Shown here piece after piece: positions 1-15,518 of a stretch of DNA of 64,000 nucleotides. The stretch is from Lepturacanthus savala (Eukaryota > Chordata > Actinopteri > Scombriformes > Trichiuridae). Both the position numbers and the translations under genes were made by a program. The stretch's first letter is position 1; each line of letters starts with the position of its first letter. The stretch lies in the NCBI GenBank assembly GCA_030544235.1, contig CM060470.1, forward strand, positions 13,123,356 to 13,187,355. Reading direction: 5' to 3'. The notes beneath the pieces were generated by a model, which saw only the letters and a list, made by a program, of their open reading frames with translations, made no database searches and was not told the origin of the DNA.

Positions 1-45
1 CACACCCTGTGCCATGAACTTCTAAACTTTTAGAGAAGAGGAATG

Positions 46-79
<34 letters not shown>

Positions 80-1162
80 CTCAGTCTTTTATCTATTATG
101 AATAATTGAAAAATTTGAACCTGAAGTTACCTTATAACGCGGACCAGCTCATGAAAGGCTTTGTCGACATTCATTGGAGGATCCTTGGCACTGGTTTCGA
201 TATAAGTTATCTGAAGAAACAAGCGGAAAAAGATCCAAATCTAAGCAAAAGAGTCATATTACTGACACTTCACCATAGGGGAATACAGTAGGAGGGGACC
301 CAACATGTATGACATATGTCGTAGGAAAATGCATCAGATGTGAGCAAATGAATGAAACGGCTTTAAGTGCACTTATTTGCTAGGCTGCAATATGAACGTT
401 TCAAATTTACTAAATTTAAAAAAAGGGCCTCTTGAATCCAAAATAGAAAAAAAAAAAGATCATGACATAAACAGTCCCATGAAGTCACATCCCTGGAATT
501 AGAGGTTACAGTATGTGTGGCACAGTGAGCTGGCGTTTCCCCCCTGAATCCCTCAGTCTGGCCCAAACTCATTCAACACCACAGAGAGAAAGCAAACTCA
601 GCCTTCTTTTCAGCCAAATTACACAGCGCCGAATACAACGAAGTGTAAGAAAACACACAACACGATCGTAATTAAAACGACATCCTACAGAATAACCGCA
701 CAGACATTTTCATAGGACTATCATAGCCCACAATTAATACTCTTGGGTAATAAAAAAGCGGTAGAGGTTTTGTTCTTCCCTCTTGGCACCAGGATACATT
801 TCGAAACCAAGAGGGCAGTAATCTCTCCAAAAAATATTTAACCTCACTTCTCAATCCTTGTGTGATTCCTGATACATTAAAGTGAATCACGGGTGAATAC
901 TGGATATCTGAATTTACAAGTAGTCTATGGTTCAGTTGTGGAAATTAAAATCAAACATGTTCTCGGTTTTGGAATTAATTAGGAGCAATGATTTCTCTTT
1001 TCTCTGTTGTTTTCAGACGGGCCTGTGCTGCCCCCTGGCCGCTGCAGTGCACATGCACACGTGGAACCGACCTATTCAAGATAAATACGGCAAAAAAAAA
1101 AAAAATTCTGGTTTCTCTGGCAGAGATCTAGCTGTTACGTGTTGACCAGGGCCACTACTTAC
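1..1162 (-). other. mras: mras last intron, incomplete
   Basis: Non-coding sequence downstream of the NKVD exon, running off the left edge. It contains a (TG)n tract at 47-77. The only other open stretch, plus-strand 106-291, lacks an ATG start and matches nothing I recognise. No exon seen. Confidence 0.75.
47..77. repeat. (TG)n microsatellite
   Basis: About 15 uninterrupted TG units in the mras last intron; likely length-polymorphic. Confidence 0.97.
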
Positions 1163-4822
<3,660 letters not shown>

Positions 4823-5667
4823 GGCTACCTCCGGCAGCGGTGGTAAAAGGTGGGAAGTAGGCTTGTAGGTGGCGGATGAGACACACCTGGGTGTAATGGA
4901 GGACTGAAACAGATGGAGAGGAAGGGGTGGGATAGCGGGGGGGGGCAAGGGAGTGAGGTGTTAAAGCTTTTGTTACGGCTGCTCGCTCTTTCATCACCAT
5001 GGAGACAACAGACCACAGCGAAGACTTGGAGATCAAAGGAGAAGCATAGGAAAAAATATATATATATATATGTAATACGAAAAAAATGTATAAATAGACC
5101 CAGTTCAGAACTGTGACCCACACTTTCAAAGCTGATTTAGATTCAACTCTGAAAGAAAGGCTGCAACATAAATATCTGGCCAGTACCAGTAATATGGCAG
5201 AATGGAGTCAAACTGATGAGATCATAAAACCGGCTGTATTTCACCACCTTAACTTTTTTTTTTGTGGCAAAACTGCAATTTAGGTTTATCAGAAAATAGT
5301 CATTTTGGAGAACTAAGGAGAGGAGGTGTCAGTATGGCCATCAATCAACCTAGATAACATACCAATAGTTAGGCCTTAATGTTTTCTCAGTGAACCAGCA
5401 GTGAAAAAAGTTAAAGTGAAACACTTCTATTTTTACAAGGAAGCTGGTGTTTTCCGGTGCCTTTTAATAGTTTTTTTTTTTTTAAGAGTGAATATCTCGC
5501 TGACATTACAGGAACTTGCTCTTATTGGGGACTACTGTATTGATTTAAGAAATTATGCAAGAAAAGAAGAAAAAAAATGCACTCTGCCTTATCACTGGCA
5601 CAGTGGGGAATAACCAAACTGACAATATCATGGTGATGCACAGGTATCACGAGACCAAACCATGATA

Positions 5668-5873
5668 CAGTGCATCCGGAAAGTATTCACAGCGCTTCAC
5701 TTTTTCCACATTTTGTTATGTTACATCCCTTTTCTAAAAGGGATTCAATTCATTTTTTTGAAAAAATTCTATACTTGTTCTACAATAGCCCATAATGACA
5801 ATGTGAAAAAAGTTTTTTTGAGATTTTTGCATATTTATTCAAAATAAAATTAAAAAAACCTAAGAAACCACAT
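5668..5873 (+). mobile_element. Tc1/mariner-type transposon end, truncated
   Basis: Begins with CAGTGCATCCGGAAAGTATT directly after a TA dinucleotide (5666-5667), the hallmark of a fish Tc1-like terminal inverted repeat inserted at TA. The following sequence (TTCCACATTTTGTTATGTTAC, later CCCATAATGACAATGTGAAA) also matches my memory of that family. There is no transposase reading frame and no second terminus, so this is an end fragment. Confidence 0.8.
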
Positions 5874-5989
5874 GTAGATATCGTTTTGAACCGAACACCA
5901 CGATCTCAGGTAATGTGACCTTGAGATCGTCAAAGCTTCATTGTTTTTTTTCTGTTTTCCTTGCACTACTTTAAGTTAAGACATAGCCG

Positions 5990-6263
5990 TCTCTTTTAGT
6001 TCTTCAGTTGTAATAACTGCCATTGCTCAAGCATTTGATGTAGCCTATGTATAACATGTTTCTTGTTTATAACTAGGACTACAATCAATTCTTCTTAGTT
6101 TTCATTCTCGCATTAAAGTTATAGAGTTTAATGTTTTAATGGTAAGATGTAAGTTTTTGTGATGCTTGGAAATGTTGTTGTGCACTGAAACTTGATTTGA
6201 AGAAAACGGTGAACGAAATCAAAGATTTCAGAAAAGTCACAATTCCATTTTTTCTTAAAATCT
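5990..6263. repeat. unidentified dispersed repeat, copy 1
   Basis: Shares long stretches with 49485-49693, for example TTCAGTTGTARTAACTGCC, TTGCTCAAGCA and TAGTTTTCATTC, in the same order and orientation, with small indels. No terminal repeats or coding capacity seen. This copy carries an extra ~65 bases near its right end. Confidence 0.75.
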
Positions 6264-6485
6264 TACAGACCTCCTGGTTCTGGTTATGTCTATATTTATA
6301 AAGGAAGCGTTGTTGTTCAGCTTTTAGCGGGTCCAGCTCTCTGGTTTCCCTGCTACTCTACCTGTTCTTACTGTCAAACAGACGTCCACCTCTGTTTTCT
6401 GATGCAATCTAGCGCGGTTGCACTTGAGTCGTGTGTGCCGTCTTCGGATCCAACTGATTCAAATGGAACATTTCCTGCGGGTGCA

Positions 6486-6543
6486 GCTTCATAATAAAGA
6501 CTGTGGTTGCCGGCGGCCCACAAAAAGGCTTTTATTATGAAGC
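6486..6543. repeat. short inverted repeat (13-bp arms)
   Basis: GCTTCATAATAAA at 6486-6498 is repeated in inverse at 6531-6543 around a GC-richer 32-base loop. It may be the end of an unrecognised mobile element or a structured RNA motif. Confidence 0.7.
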
Positions 6544-7438
6544 AGCTAGAGGAAATGCAGCGGCATTTGTCAACAACCTACTGCTTTCTTGGTGAAAGTT
6601 GGTCTAACCAGAGATATGAGCGGCATTTTCCCCCCACTTTTTGTAAGCTGGCTCACTTTAAATATGAGACAGAATGGTAAAAGAAGCAGCGGCTGCACTA
6701 AACCTGATGTGGACTTGTCCTGTTGTATAGAAAAACACTTTTGCCTGCAGCACTGGCTCCAGTCGGCCGCTCAGAAGCACAGGTATCGCAACCGAATGGA
6801 AAAGTGTCTTAAGCAAGTAGCTCGTAGCAGAAACCGGCCTAATGACTCACGTTCGTCTGCTTTCCCTATTCCACTGCGACCGCACAGCCAGCAAGTATAC
6901 ATGATGTCTGACACAGATGGTTAACTGCGGTTTGTAATTACGGCTTTTAGAAAACAAAAATAACATATCTTGGTGAAATGTGAGGACTTTAACATGAAAG
7001 TACGTTTTCTGTGAAAAGAATTTACGAACGATTTATTCCAAACTCTGGGAACACGGCGTTTTCAGTAATCCAAGTCTGACACTTTTGAGCGTACTTATAT
7101 TATACACACTAACATTGCTTCAAGTCACTATGGGACAATGACACACAAGTTTAATATGTGTCATACAGTCTCATGCTGCAGGAAGAGGGTGAGTGAAATC
7201 AGAAACAGAAGAAGAGTGAGGCAGCGGAAATAAGGGCACATGAGGACAAAGTTGAGAAATAATTACTACAATATGGTGTTGAGTTGATTCATGCCCAATT
7301 AATCTATTATTATTTCTCCTGCTGCATGATATTGATAGTAAATAAATACTCCATGAAACACATGAAAATCTAAATATGATTGAGAGTGAGGAGCAGCAAC
7401 TTAAGACTTGATTCAAATCACTAAAACACAATCCACTG

Positions 7439-7460
7439 TTTTTTTTTTTTTTTTTTTTTT
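7439..7460. repeat. poly-T run
   Basis: 22 consecutive T. Confidence 0.95.
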
Positions 7461-8158
7461 AAATCACATGACAGTCAACAGACTGGAACAACCCTCGCAG
7501 GTTTGAGCTGACAGGCATGTTGCTAATGACTTGTTTGATTTTAAGCTAACGAACAGTGAAATCCAGGTAGCTCAAGTTAAGCTAACTTAAAAACTGAAGA
7601 TTTTGTTACCCAGTTTTCTGCATGTTTTTTTAGCGAGGTCGTTCACATTTCCAATTAAATGCAACCTGCATGTGATCTCTCCGAGCTTGCTCAGTGTTTA
7701 CGAAGTAAAGATGGACGCTAGCGGTGTGTATCCGACGATTTTAAAGTTGATATCCTACGAGAGGCAGCACGTTACATAGCATGCATAACATGTTTATTTT
7801 AATGAGATTACATTTTTGTTTTTTTGGACATGGATGTTGCTTTCCTCCCACTTCTGCCTACAGCAGCACAGAATAGTGATGTGTATCGCTTGTTGATGAC
7901 GTGTAGGTTGGCTAAACGTGACCAGGCCGTTCAGATGAAGTCGCATATCAAAAGATCAGACATCTATCAGTTTTATGACATATCCAACTCGTTTTGCCAG
8001 TATTTTCGATTTTTAGTAAATGGTAAATAGTAAATTTTAGTCAATTCTATTTAAACTTGAAATTAAACTAATGTATTCTGTTTCACTGTGAAACCTTTAG
8101 ATTTATGGTTTTCATTAAACTGTAGAACCAGTTGAAAGCAGAAAAAAAAGTCACTCAC

Positions 8159-8375
8159 CACTAGCACAAAGCTCTCCCCCACCACCACCACCACCCACCC
8201 ACCCACGCACCCATTCCTCCTTCATCCAACCAGGAAACAGCTGTCAGCTGGCTACAGTCCATCCTATCCTGCCCAACACAATGGAGGGAAGGAAGATGGT
8301 TCCTTCCTCTCCAAAGCCAGCCGGACAGCCAATCAGTCAATCTGAACCAGTCAGTCAGTCAGTCACGCCGGGCAA
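8159..8375 (-). other. mras: candidate alternative non-coding first exon of mras
   Basis: On the minus strand a consensus donor GTGAGT (8158-8153) follows CTAGTG. Upstream are a CCA-repeat tract, two E-boxes CAGCTG separated by one base (about 8239-8251), a CCAAT box (reverse) near 8326-8330 and a TTATAA element at 8403-8408 that would place a start near 8375. Exon status is inferred; no transcript evidence is available here. It would splice to the acceptor at 4904. Confidence 0.35.
8178..8212. repeat. (CCA)n/(CCCA)n tract
   Basis: Imperfect CCA repeats passing into CCCA repeats; would lie inside the candidate 5' exon of mras. Confidence 0.85.
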
Positions 8376-8780
8376 AGAACTCCTGAGCCAAAAATCCTGA
8401 CGTTATAAAGCTTCTACAATCGGGTAATTGTCTGCCATAGAGTCACAAAATAGGTGTGTAACGGTCTACCGTTTAATTGAATTACTGCTGTGGACGGTTT
8501 CAGTGCTGGACATAAAAAAAAGCACAAGATCTTGAGAAGCACCATGGAGTTATGATAGAGATCCTGCCACCAGTTGTGGTTTTCACACCAGTCATGCGTG
8601 GGTTGGCTTGGCTAAAGCAGTCAGGTCACAACCCTGTAGGGTGTGCCAGCGTCCCACTGACAGTCTGTTTAGTGGGGTGCATGAATCTCAAGTTGGGACA
8701 GGAGATTAATTCCTTCCTGACAAAAATCTTGCTCAGCAAAACTGGAAAAATATGCTAAATTACTCAAATTATTTTATTAA

Positions 8781-9059
8781 ACTAGTATGACTACCAGGGT
8801 TACACAGTGGTTGCGTGGGTTTTCACCGGGTACTCCGGCTTCCTCCCACAGTCCAAAAACATGCTGAGGTTAATTGGCGACTCTATATTGCCTGAGTGTG
8901 TGAGTGAATGGTGTGTGTGCCCCACGATTGGCTGGCGACCATCTGGGGTGTATCCCTGCCTCTCGCCGTAATGCGCTGGGATTGGCTCCAGCAGACCCCT
9001 GTGACCCTAATGAGGAATAAGTGAGTATAGAAGATGATTGACTGACTAGTATGACTACC
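8781..9059 (+). mobile_element. LINE-like 3'-end retroposon with 15-bp target-site duplication
   Basis: ACTAGTATGACTACC occurs at 8781-8795 and again at 9045-9059, a perfect 15-bp duplication. The 249 bp between match a very common teleost repeat (GGCTTCCTCCCACAGTCCAA, GGTTAATTGG, GGTGTATCCCTGCCTCTC) and end in a GATTGACTGA-like tail. Duplication plus 5' truncation are the marks of target-primed reverse transcription. The family is probably the 3' end of an L2/CR1-type LINE, though the name is from memory and uncertain. A second copy lies at 22375-22600. Confidence 0.88.
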
Positions 9060-12000
9060 GTGTAACTTAAATTTTTCAAAATTAATACTATTTAAGCATC
9101 TCGCAGCTGCTTCTCCCGAGCGATATTACCAAAATGTTCTTCAACGTCATTTGAGCAGGACAGTAACGCGGTCAGGACTGAGCATGTGGAAAAACAAGAC
9201 AAAAATGAAAAAAATTGTGCAGCTTTAGTGGTCAGGTCTTCTTACTTGATTTTTTTTTCTTTTATTAATTACACTTAACATTTATTTGGAAATGGTGGTT
9301 ACTTATTAAATTATACACCTGCACCCAGCGTTTAAAGGGGACTCGGCAGTTAATTGAAACTGAAAAGTATTATTTGGTAATTTATAGTACATTTGTAATC
9401 AGGCTTTTTCCTTTGCTAAAAATTGTGCTTTCCTAAACACATACCCTCTTAAAGGGGATTCAATTGTGAAATATTGGTCTTATTGTGGACCCTGAAAAAT
9501 TAAGCTTTTCCAAACAAATCACTGGCATAAGCAACAACAACTTTCCGATGACCACAACTCTCTGTAACTAATTTTATGAAAAGCAGCAGTTACTGACGGT
9601 GTAACAGAGGTGTAAATTATACAATTGATGATATGATATGCAAGTTAATGATAATATCATCAAGGATTGGATTAAGAGTCTATATGCACAAACAGACAAA
9701 TTACTATTATCTTCAATTATGTGTGTTTTTTAAAATGCATCAAATCATTATTTTATAGTATATGAACAAACTGAAGACCTGCATTCTATTATAAAATAAC
9801 TGTTTATTGCAGCCCTTTATAATATAGGACTGCAACTAAAGGCTATATTTATTCATCAGTTAATTCACCAATTAATTTAAAAGAAATAAATTGAAAAAAA
9901 CACACTGACAATTTCTCGATTTATGCCATTTCACATCTTCTTGTTTTGTCTAATTACCATTTAAAACCTTCAGAAATTCAACCAAAAATTCGTGTTCTGT
10001 CATTTGATTAAATCAATTGGAACAAGATGCAATAAACTGAGAACTGACCTGCTTGAGACCAAGTATCTGTCCGTGTCTGTCATAATGTTCACCCTGTTCT
10101 CCTTTACTCCTGAACAGATTACTGGTTGCAAAGAACATTTTTATTGGTGTTTTGTCGCCAAACAAAAACAGGAAGAAAAGACTTAACCTTTGTCCTATCG
10201 TTTTGGCCTCTGCGTGTGGAAAGCAGGATTCTCTGAAAAATGGGGTTGAAGGCGGAAAAATGTCCGCATTTTTGAATTTCTTTTGACTACGCAATCATTA
10301 AATCAGAAAAAAAACTGCTTTCCAGCAGATCAGACAACACACAATTTACAATGCTTTAAATCTCTCCCGGAGTTCAGCTCTGGGATATTTTGTGTGTTGA
10401 TTTACTTGATATCTCACCTTATATCTACAGTTGGGGATAACCGGGAAATAAAACAACTTAATTCCCATCATATTGTGACAGCCACAAGACCAAAAGAAGG
10501 TCGCCGACCAGTGACATGTTCAGTCAATCAGCAGCACGGACATGACTTAACAGGTGTGTGCTTTTACATATAAAATAACAAGAGGGGCAGCTGGTGTGAT
10601 TTTGGCTTTAATATTTTTTTTTGTCTCCCAACAAGACTCCTTTAAGTCACTCAGGCCTCTTAAAAGTGGCCAAGCTGCTGCCTTGGGAAAGGATAAAGGG
10701 ACTTCCCTCTTCGCATGAGAACAAAGCAGCAACATAACTCACAGAATAAGAGGGAACACAGTGGTGCACACACCCCGGCCTGTAGCGGAGCGTTGATATC
10801 AGCACTCATCGATCACTCATAGGAAGCGTTGAGACACAGTTCACAAAGTTCAAAATGTACTCAAATGTGCGTCAAACTCCATCGTTCACTGATTTTTTAT
10901 TTATTTTTTTTCCCCTTGGACTGAAAGATTATCTTATCTTTTGTGTAAAGATTGTTTTGTTCTTTTTGGGGTTTATGAAACTCATTTTAGGAAATGTACC
11001 ATTTCACTTTTAGATTTGTTTTTTCTTCAAAATGTTGAAATCCTTTTTTGTTTTTGTTTTTGAAAGAAACAGCATTTCTATACAAAGAAGTAAGGTGCAG
11101 GTTCTTTCCATACATACAGTAGTCGTGAATATTGGCGATATTTTTTTGAAATAATTCATGCTGTCGAAAATCAGATACTATATTATCACAAGTGGTGATT
11201 TGAGGAATTGCAGTTTAATGGCATTTTTGCCTTTTTTTTTTTTTATTTATTTAATCAGCTCTGGAGTTTGCACCCCGGGACCAAATTGTGGTTTAAATTG
11301 ACAGCAGCCACATGTGACTTTTTTATAGCTTCAAATGGATGATTATTTGAGCAGCTGTAGGCTATGCTAAATATACACTGTTCATCATCAAAAATATATA
11401 TAAATGTTGTTGTGGGTCATAACCAATGACTAACTCCCTCATCTCCAGTTTCACAGCATTTAGCCGTGAATTGCACCGATGTCTTTTTCATTATCTGACA
11501 CCGTTAAGAGTATTTCTCCGTGGATAAGGCTGCTATTTACAAAAAAAAAGTGGAGGGGGGATCACATACACAACCCAAACGATGCTGATGTACTGTGACT
11601 TGCTGGCGGCGCTTTCTCGTCTAACATTCTCATTCATTCATCTCTTTTTTGAGCTATTTGGGAATTCGAACAAGGGTGTCATGACTGGAAACCCTCCCAG
11701 ACATCAATGAGTAAATAAATGACTGATTAAGTGTATGAACAATTCATTCCCAGTTGCTTTTTAACAGAAAGAATGAACTGCATTGAGCCATTCAGTACGT
11801 TTTTATTTACTGATCATTCAAAGAACTGAGGTACTCTAGATAAACGTATTACCCAACAGTAGTCTATAGTATTTCTCAGTATATTGTAAAGTCATTAATA
11901 ACAATTTATTACACTGTAATAAAGAAAAAACTTTTAAATCCAACAGTGACAGAGCAGTCTCAATAGTCTGACCAGACAATGAAGGTATTTCCCTGTTGTC

Positions 12001-13654
12001 ACTTGTAGATCAACTTCCAGATGTTCTAAAAATGATGTCCAAATTAATTCATTCTCAGCAAGATGAGGTTAAAAATGATGAAATGTACTTGACGTTTTCT
12101 TTCACACAGAGAGACTTTATTTTCATCTTGATCTGTATTGATATTGGAAAATATAAGGATTTTTAAAAATGAACCAATGACTGTTCATTTGTCACTTTAT
12201 TCAAAATGAAGGTTAAAAACGATTAAATTTGTTTGGGGTTGTTACACAAAGTCGTACTGTATTTACAGAAAATGCCCCTGGCAGTACCATCATTATTCAT
12301 CAACGCACGGTTACAATTATTAATGGTTGTTCATGTTCTGTACTCTACTAAATATATGGAGATTGGATTTCTTCAGTCTTATTGATGATGGTGACTCCCA
12401 GTATCACTAGTCAAGTTACAGCTGCAACAATGCTACACTTTTGTCATATAATCTATACTATGCATCATATTATATACACCCGTTGGAATGATATTGAAGT
12501 CTAAAATTAATGGGCAAGAATAAGTGAAACTCCTCAGCCTGGCAACAGAAATTATGGCCTCAAACCTAAAGCAACAAGGCAGCTATTCATTTGAATTTCC
12601 TTGCAGAAAAACCTAGAGGACTTGCATTCGGATGTATGGTTAAAAGGAACTATAAACTACAAGAAATATCAATAATGGAAATAAAACATAATACAGTGTA
12701 ATTAGCATTCGTATAAGTAGTGACATGGGTGTTTCTTGACAGGAAAAGGCTGCTGTAGAGGAGTGAAACACTGCTGTGGTTTGGCTACTCCTGTCTCCAC
12801 CTATAATGAGAGCAAATTGGGTTTGGGATAATACACTCGTTTTATTTGTCCAGATCAGATTCATGCCCCGATTTACAGTAATATGATTACATACATGAAC
12901 ATCTGGAAGATTGTTGGAGTTGTGCATTTCCCTGCATAGACTTGTTCTGACTGTCAAATGAACTGATGCTGCGATGATGAGTTAACTAATCAATAGGAAA
13001 TTTAAAATGCAATTATTTTAATATCATGAATTCTTTTTTTTAAGAAGAGTACAGAACTGTCAATATTTTCAGTTATCTTTTGTCCTCTATATTCATAATC
13101 CTAATATATTTGGGTTGTGGACTGTTGGTCAGGACAAAATGTGATCACATCTTGGACTTTGGGAAACTGAGATCAATATGTTTACTGTTCTTACATGTTG
13201 TAGACCAAGTAATGGAACAAATTAATCAAGAAAATAGTCCACAGTTTAATCGATAATTAAAATAATGGTTAGTTGCAGCCTTAGACTGAAACTGTAACCT
13301 TCTGGTTACAACTTCTTGTTATAGTTTCAAATATGAGAAATGTGACCTAGGTGAGACTCCATGTGTGCAAGTTCCAATTTGAATTTGATGTGTACTTAAT
13401 GATTAATACCAGGGATCAGACTGAACCCAGCAGCAACCGATCATCCAATGGATAATTCCCTCGGTCAAAGGTCAAAATTTAGCTTTAGGCTGGAGATTTT
13501 CTTGCTTTTCAACCATGTGCTCACATAGACACGTTGAAATACGATGCTGCCGCGGGCAATTGTGGGACTACATTTCCACTTTCCTGATGTGAAAGGATAG
13601 ACCCGCTAACCTCTGCTAAAAGAGCTAACTTGTGGAGCATTGGGGCTGCTTTCC

Positions 13655-14225
13655 CTTATACCTGGTTTCCAGTATGTGGTACGGTACGGAACGATACCAG
13701 TCCCATGGTACCTGTTACCGTTTAGTAACCCTTTTGGTTGGGGTACCCAGCACACAGAACCGGTACCCTAGGGGAGGAGCCCCTGTGTAAAGCCTCATTT
13801 TCACTGTCAGCAAGGTACAGTACGGATTGGTACGGGTTCGGGTCGGTATTGGATAGCTTTGGGATACCACTGTATAAGTGGAGCTTACACTTACAGAGGG
13901 GCATCTCTACTAGGGTACCAGTCCTGTGTACTCATTACCCCATCCAACAGGGTTGTTAAAATGGCAACGGTTCAATGGGACCAGTATGGTTCCTTGGTAA
14001 TGCTAACGCTAAAATAAGTGTACCATTGTGTCCTGTACTGTACTTACACAGTGGAAATGCAACTGTCAATTACCGACCTGAACTATACCCATACCGATCC
14101 GTAAATCCGTAAACAAGGCTTTACACAGGGCTCCTCCCCTAAGGTACTGGTCCTGTGTGCTAGTTACCCCAACCAAACTGTACCATACCAACTGTACTGT
14201 ACTTGGTGGAAACAAGGCTTTAGTG
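13655..14225. mobile_element. foldback (MITE-like) element with ~115-bp inverted arms
   Basis: The left arm (about 13660-13797) and right arm (about 14118-14222) are inverted copies: GGTTGGGGTA, AGCACACAG, TAGGGGAGGAGCCC and TGTGTAAAGCC on the left recur in reverse complement on the right. A third partial copy (TACCAGTCCTGTGTACTCATTACCCC) lies inside near 13915. There is no transposase. The outer TTTCCA and TACGGTACGG-like motifs resemble hAT-type fish MITEs as I recall, but family assignment is uncertain. Confidence 0.75.
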
Positions 14226-14672
14226 TTTGGATCATTTGAATAGATCTCATGATGGCTGCCAATCAGGTACTTCCAAGTCATTTCGCTCAGAGAGGAACCT
14301 TCCTAAGCATAAGAGACCTAGATTGTGCCTATCACCTTCCTTGCATGTTTCCTTGACCTTTGATGTTTATAGTGAAGTCAACGAAAAGTAGCTAGGAATG
14401 AGACGACCTCTTTTTAACTATCCCAACAGAGCGTCAGTCTCAAAAATTTCTGCCATGACTATGACTGCTGATGTAAATTCCGACCCCTGACCCATCCCTA
14501 CAGTGCCCGACACTGTTAAAGTATGTATATCTGCAGCTTTAATTGGAAACTGTGAAACGGCATGCAAAAGCCACTTCGTTATTACTCTCGCAAGCAACTT
14601 CACCACCATGAGCACCATCATCATCATCACCATTATTGGGGTCTGACATTTCAGAGGTTATGATGAAAGGAT

Positions 14673-14691
14673 GGGGGGGGGGGGGGGGGGG
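14673..14691. repeat. poly-G run (19 G)
   Basis: 19 consecutive G followed by CG; potential G-quadruplex and a likely site of sequencing length error. Confidence 0.95.
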
Positions 14692-14746
14692 CGTTTTCTG
14701 GACAGCTAAATTATCTGGTGGTTTCACTTTGCTATTAATAGTGATT

Positions 14747-14749
<3 letters not shown>

Positions 14750-14801
<52 letters not shown>
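14750..14801. repeat. (TG)n microsatellite
   Basis: About 26 TG units, 60 bases to the right of the G19 run. Confidence 0.97.
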
Positions 14802-14802
<1 letters not shown>

Positions 14803-15326
14803 TGTCTTTCTGCAGTCTGACTGGTGCTTCTGAATGATCTCATCCTATGATTTGATACATGAAGAATCTCTCTGTTCTCTCTGTCCACACCATTTCTGCT
14901 CCAGAGTTAGACACCACAGTGGATGTCTATCTATAATCTATGGCAAAATGTGTATGTGTGTGTATGTATTGTGTATGTATTGTGCATGTGTGTGTGTGTG
15001 GTAACGTTTGAAGGATTCGTGGTCATTGTTTTTGGACAGACGAGGAATAGATAAGTAGTGTGATTCCTTTCTTTCCCCATGGGAGAATTTTTGACGTATG
15101 GAGGCAAGGCCCGTGTGTGTGTCTGTGTGCGTGCGTGCGCGCGTGCGTGTGTGTGAGCGGCCGTATGGAAAACCGACAGTAGCCGCCCCTGAATAACAGA
15201 TCTCGGTTGCTTCATCTCTCTTGAAGTTTACAGCAAAACGGAATTTCCGCAAATGCGATTCCGTCGCTCATATTCTCTCCTGAAACGAGCTAATCTCACT
15301 TGACCGTTCGTCGGGAAGCTACTTAC

Positions 15327-15485
15327 CGAGATGAGCTCCGCTGTCCGTGGACACAAAGAAAGAAAATGCCCCTCACGCCGACATATTCCTCCTCATCTCT
15401 CGCCTTCTCAGCTTCACGCCACCGCCGCCCTTTCGCCACAGACGGGAGTGAGCCCTCCACATCTGCGAAACAATACGTTGAGTAG
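15327..15485 (-). other. mras: candidate non-coding first exon of mras (distal)
   Basis: The minus strand shows a perfect donor, CTCG followed by GTAAGT (15326-15321), at the end of a GC-rich, stop-containing stretch with no ATG in a good context. This fits a 5'UTR exon splicing to the acceptor at 4904. The upstream end is estimated as about 25-30 bp downstream of the TA-rich box at 15509-15518. An alternative is a first exon of an unknown non-coding transcript. Confidence 0.5.
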
Positions 15486-15499
15486 TCTTTGTATTGCAA

Positions 15500-15518
15500 C
15501 AGCTGATGCTATAAATAG
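15500..15518 (-). promoter_or_regulatory. E-box plus MEF2/TATA-like site upstream of mras
   Basis: CAGCTG (15500-15505), a MyoD-type E-box, lies four bases from CTATAAATAG (15509-15518), a perfect match to the MEF2 consensus YTAWWWWTAR that could double as a TATA element. Spacing and pairing resemble muscle promoters, and MRAS is expressed strongly in muscle in mammals. Function is inferred. Confidence 0.45.

Larger units (their letters stand above)
4904..15326 (-). other. mras: mras 5' intron (if the distal first exon is used)
   Basis: About 10.4 kb between the acceptor at 4904 and the distal candidate first exon. It holds a Tc1-type fragment (5668-5873), a dispersed repeat (5990-6263), a hairpin (6486-6543), a poly-T run (7439-7460), a second candidate first exon (8159-8375), a LINE-like insertion (8781-9059), a foldback element (13655-14225), and G- and TG-runs (14673-14801). 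9060-13650 is AT-rich with nothing recognised. No exon of another gene seen. Extent is inferred from splice signals. Confidence 0.5.

Noticed and set aside
106..291. 61-codon plus-strand frame at the left edge
   Set aside because: No ATG start, no domain recognised, lies in the mras last intron on the opposite strand.
4913..5129. Overlapping frames on both strands upstream of the mras ATG
   Set aside because: They lie in the intron beyond the acceptor at 4904 and are low complexity; shadows around the exon.
14636..15252. Frames rich in Val/Cys or His/Thr
   Set aside because: Translations of (TG)n tracts and a G run, not genes.
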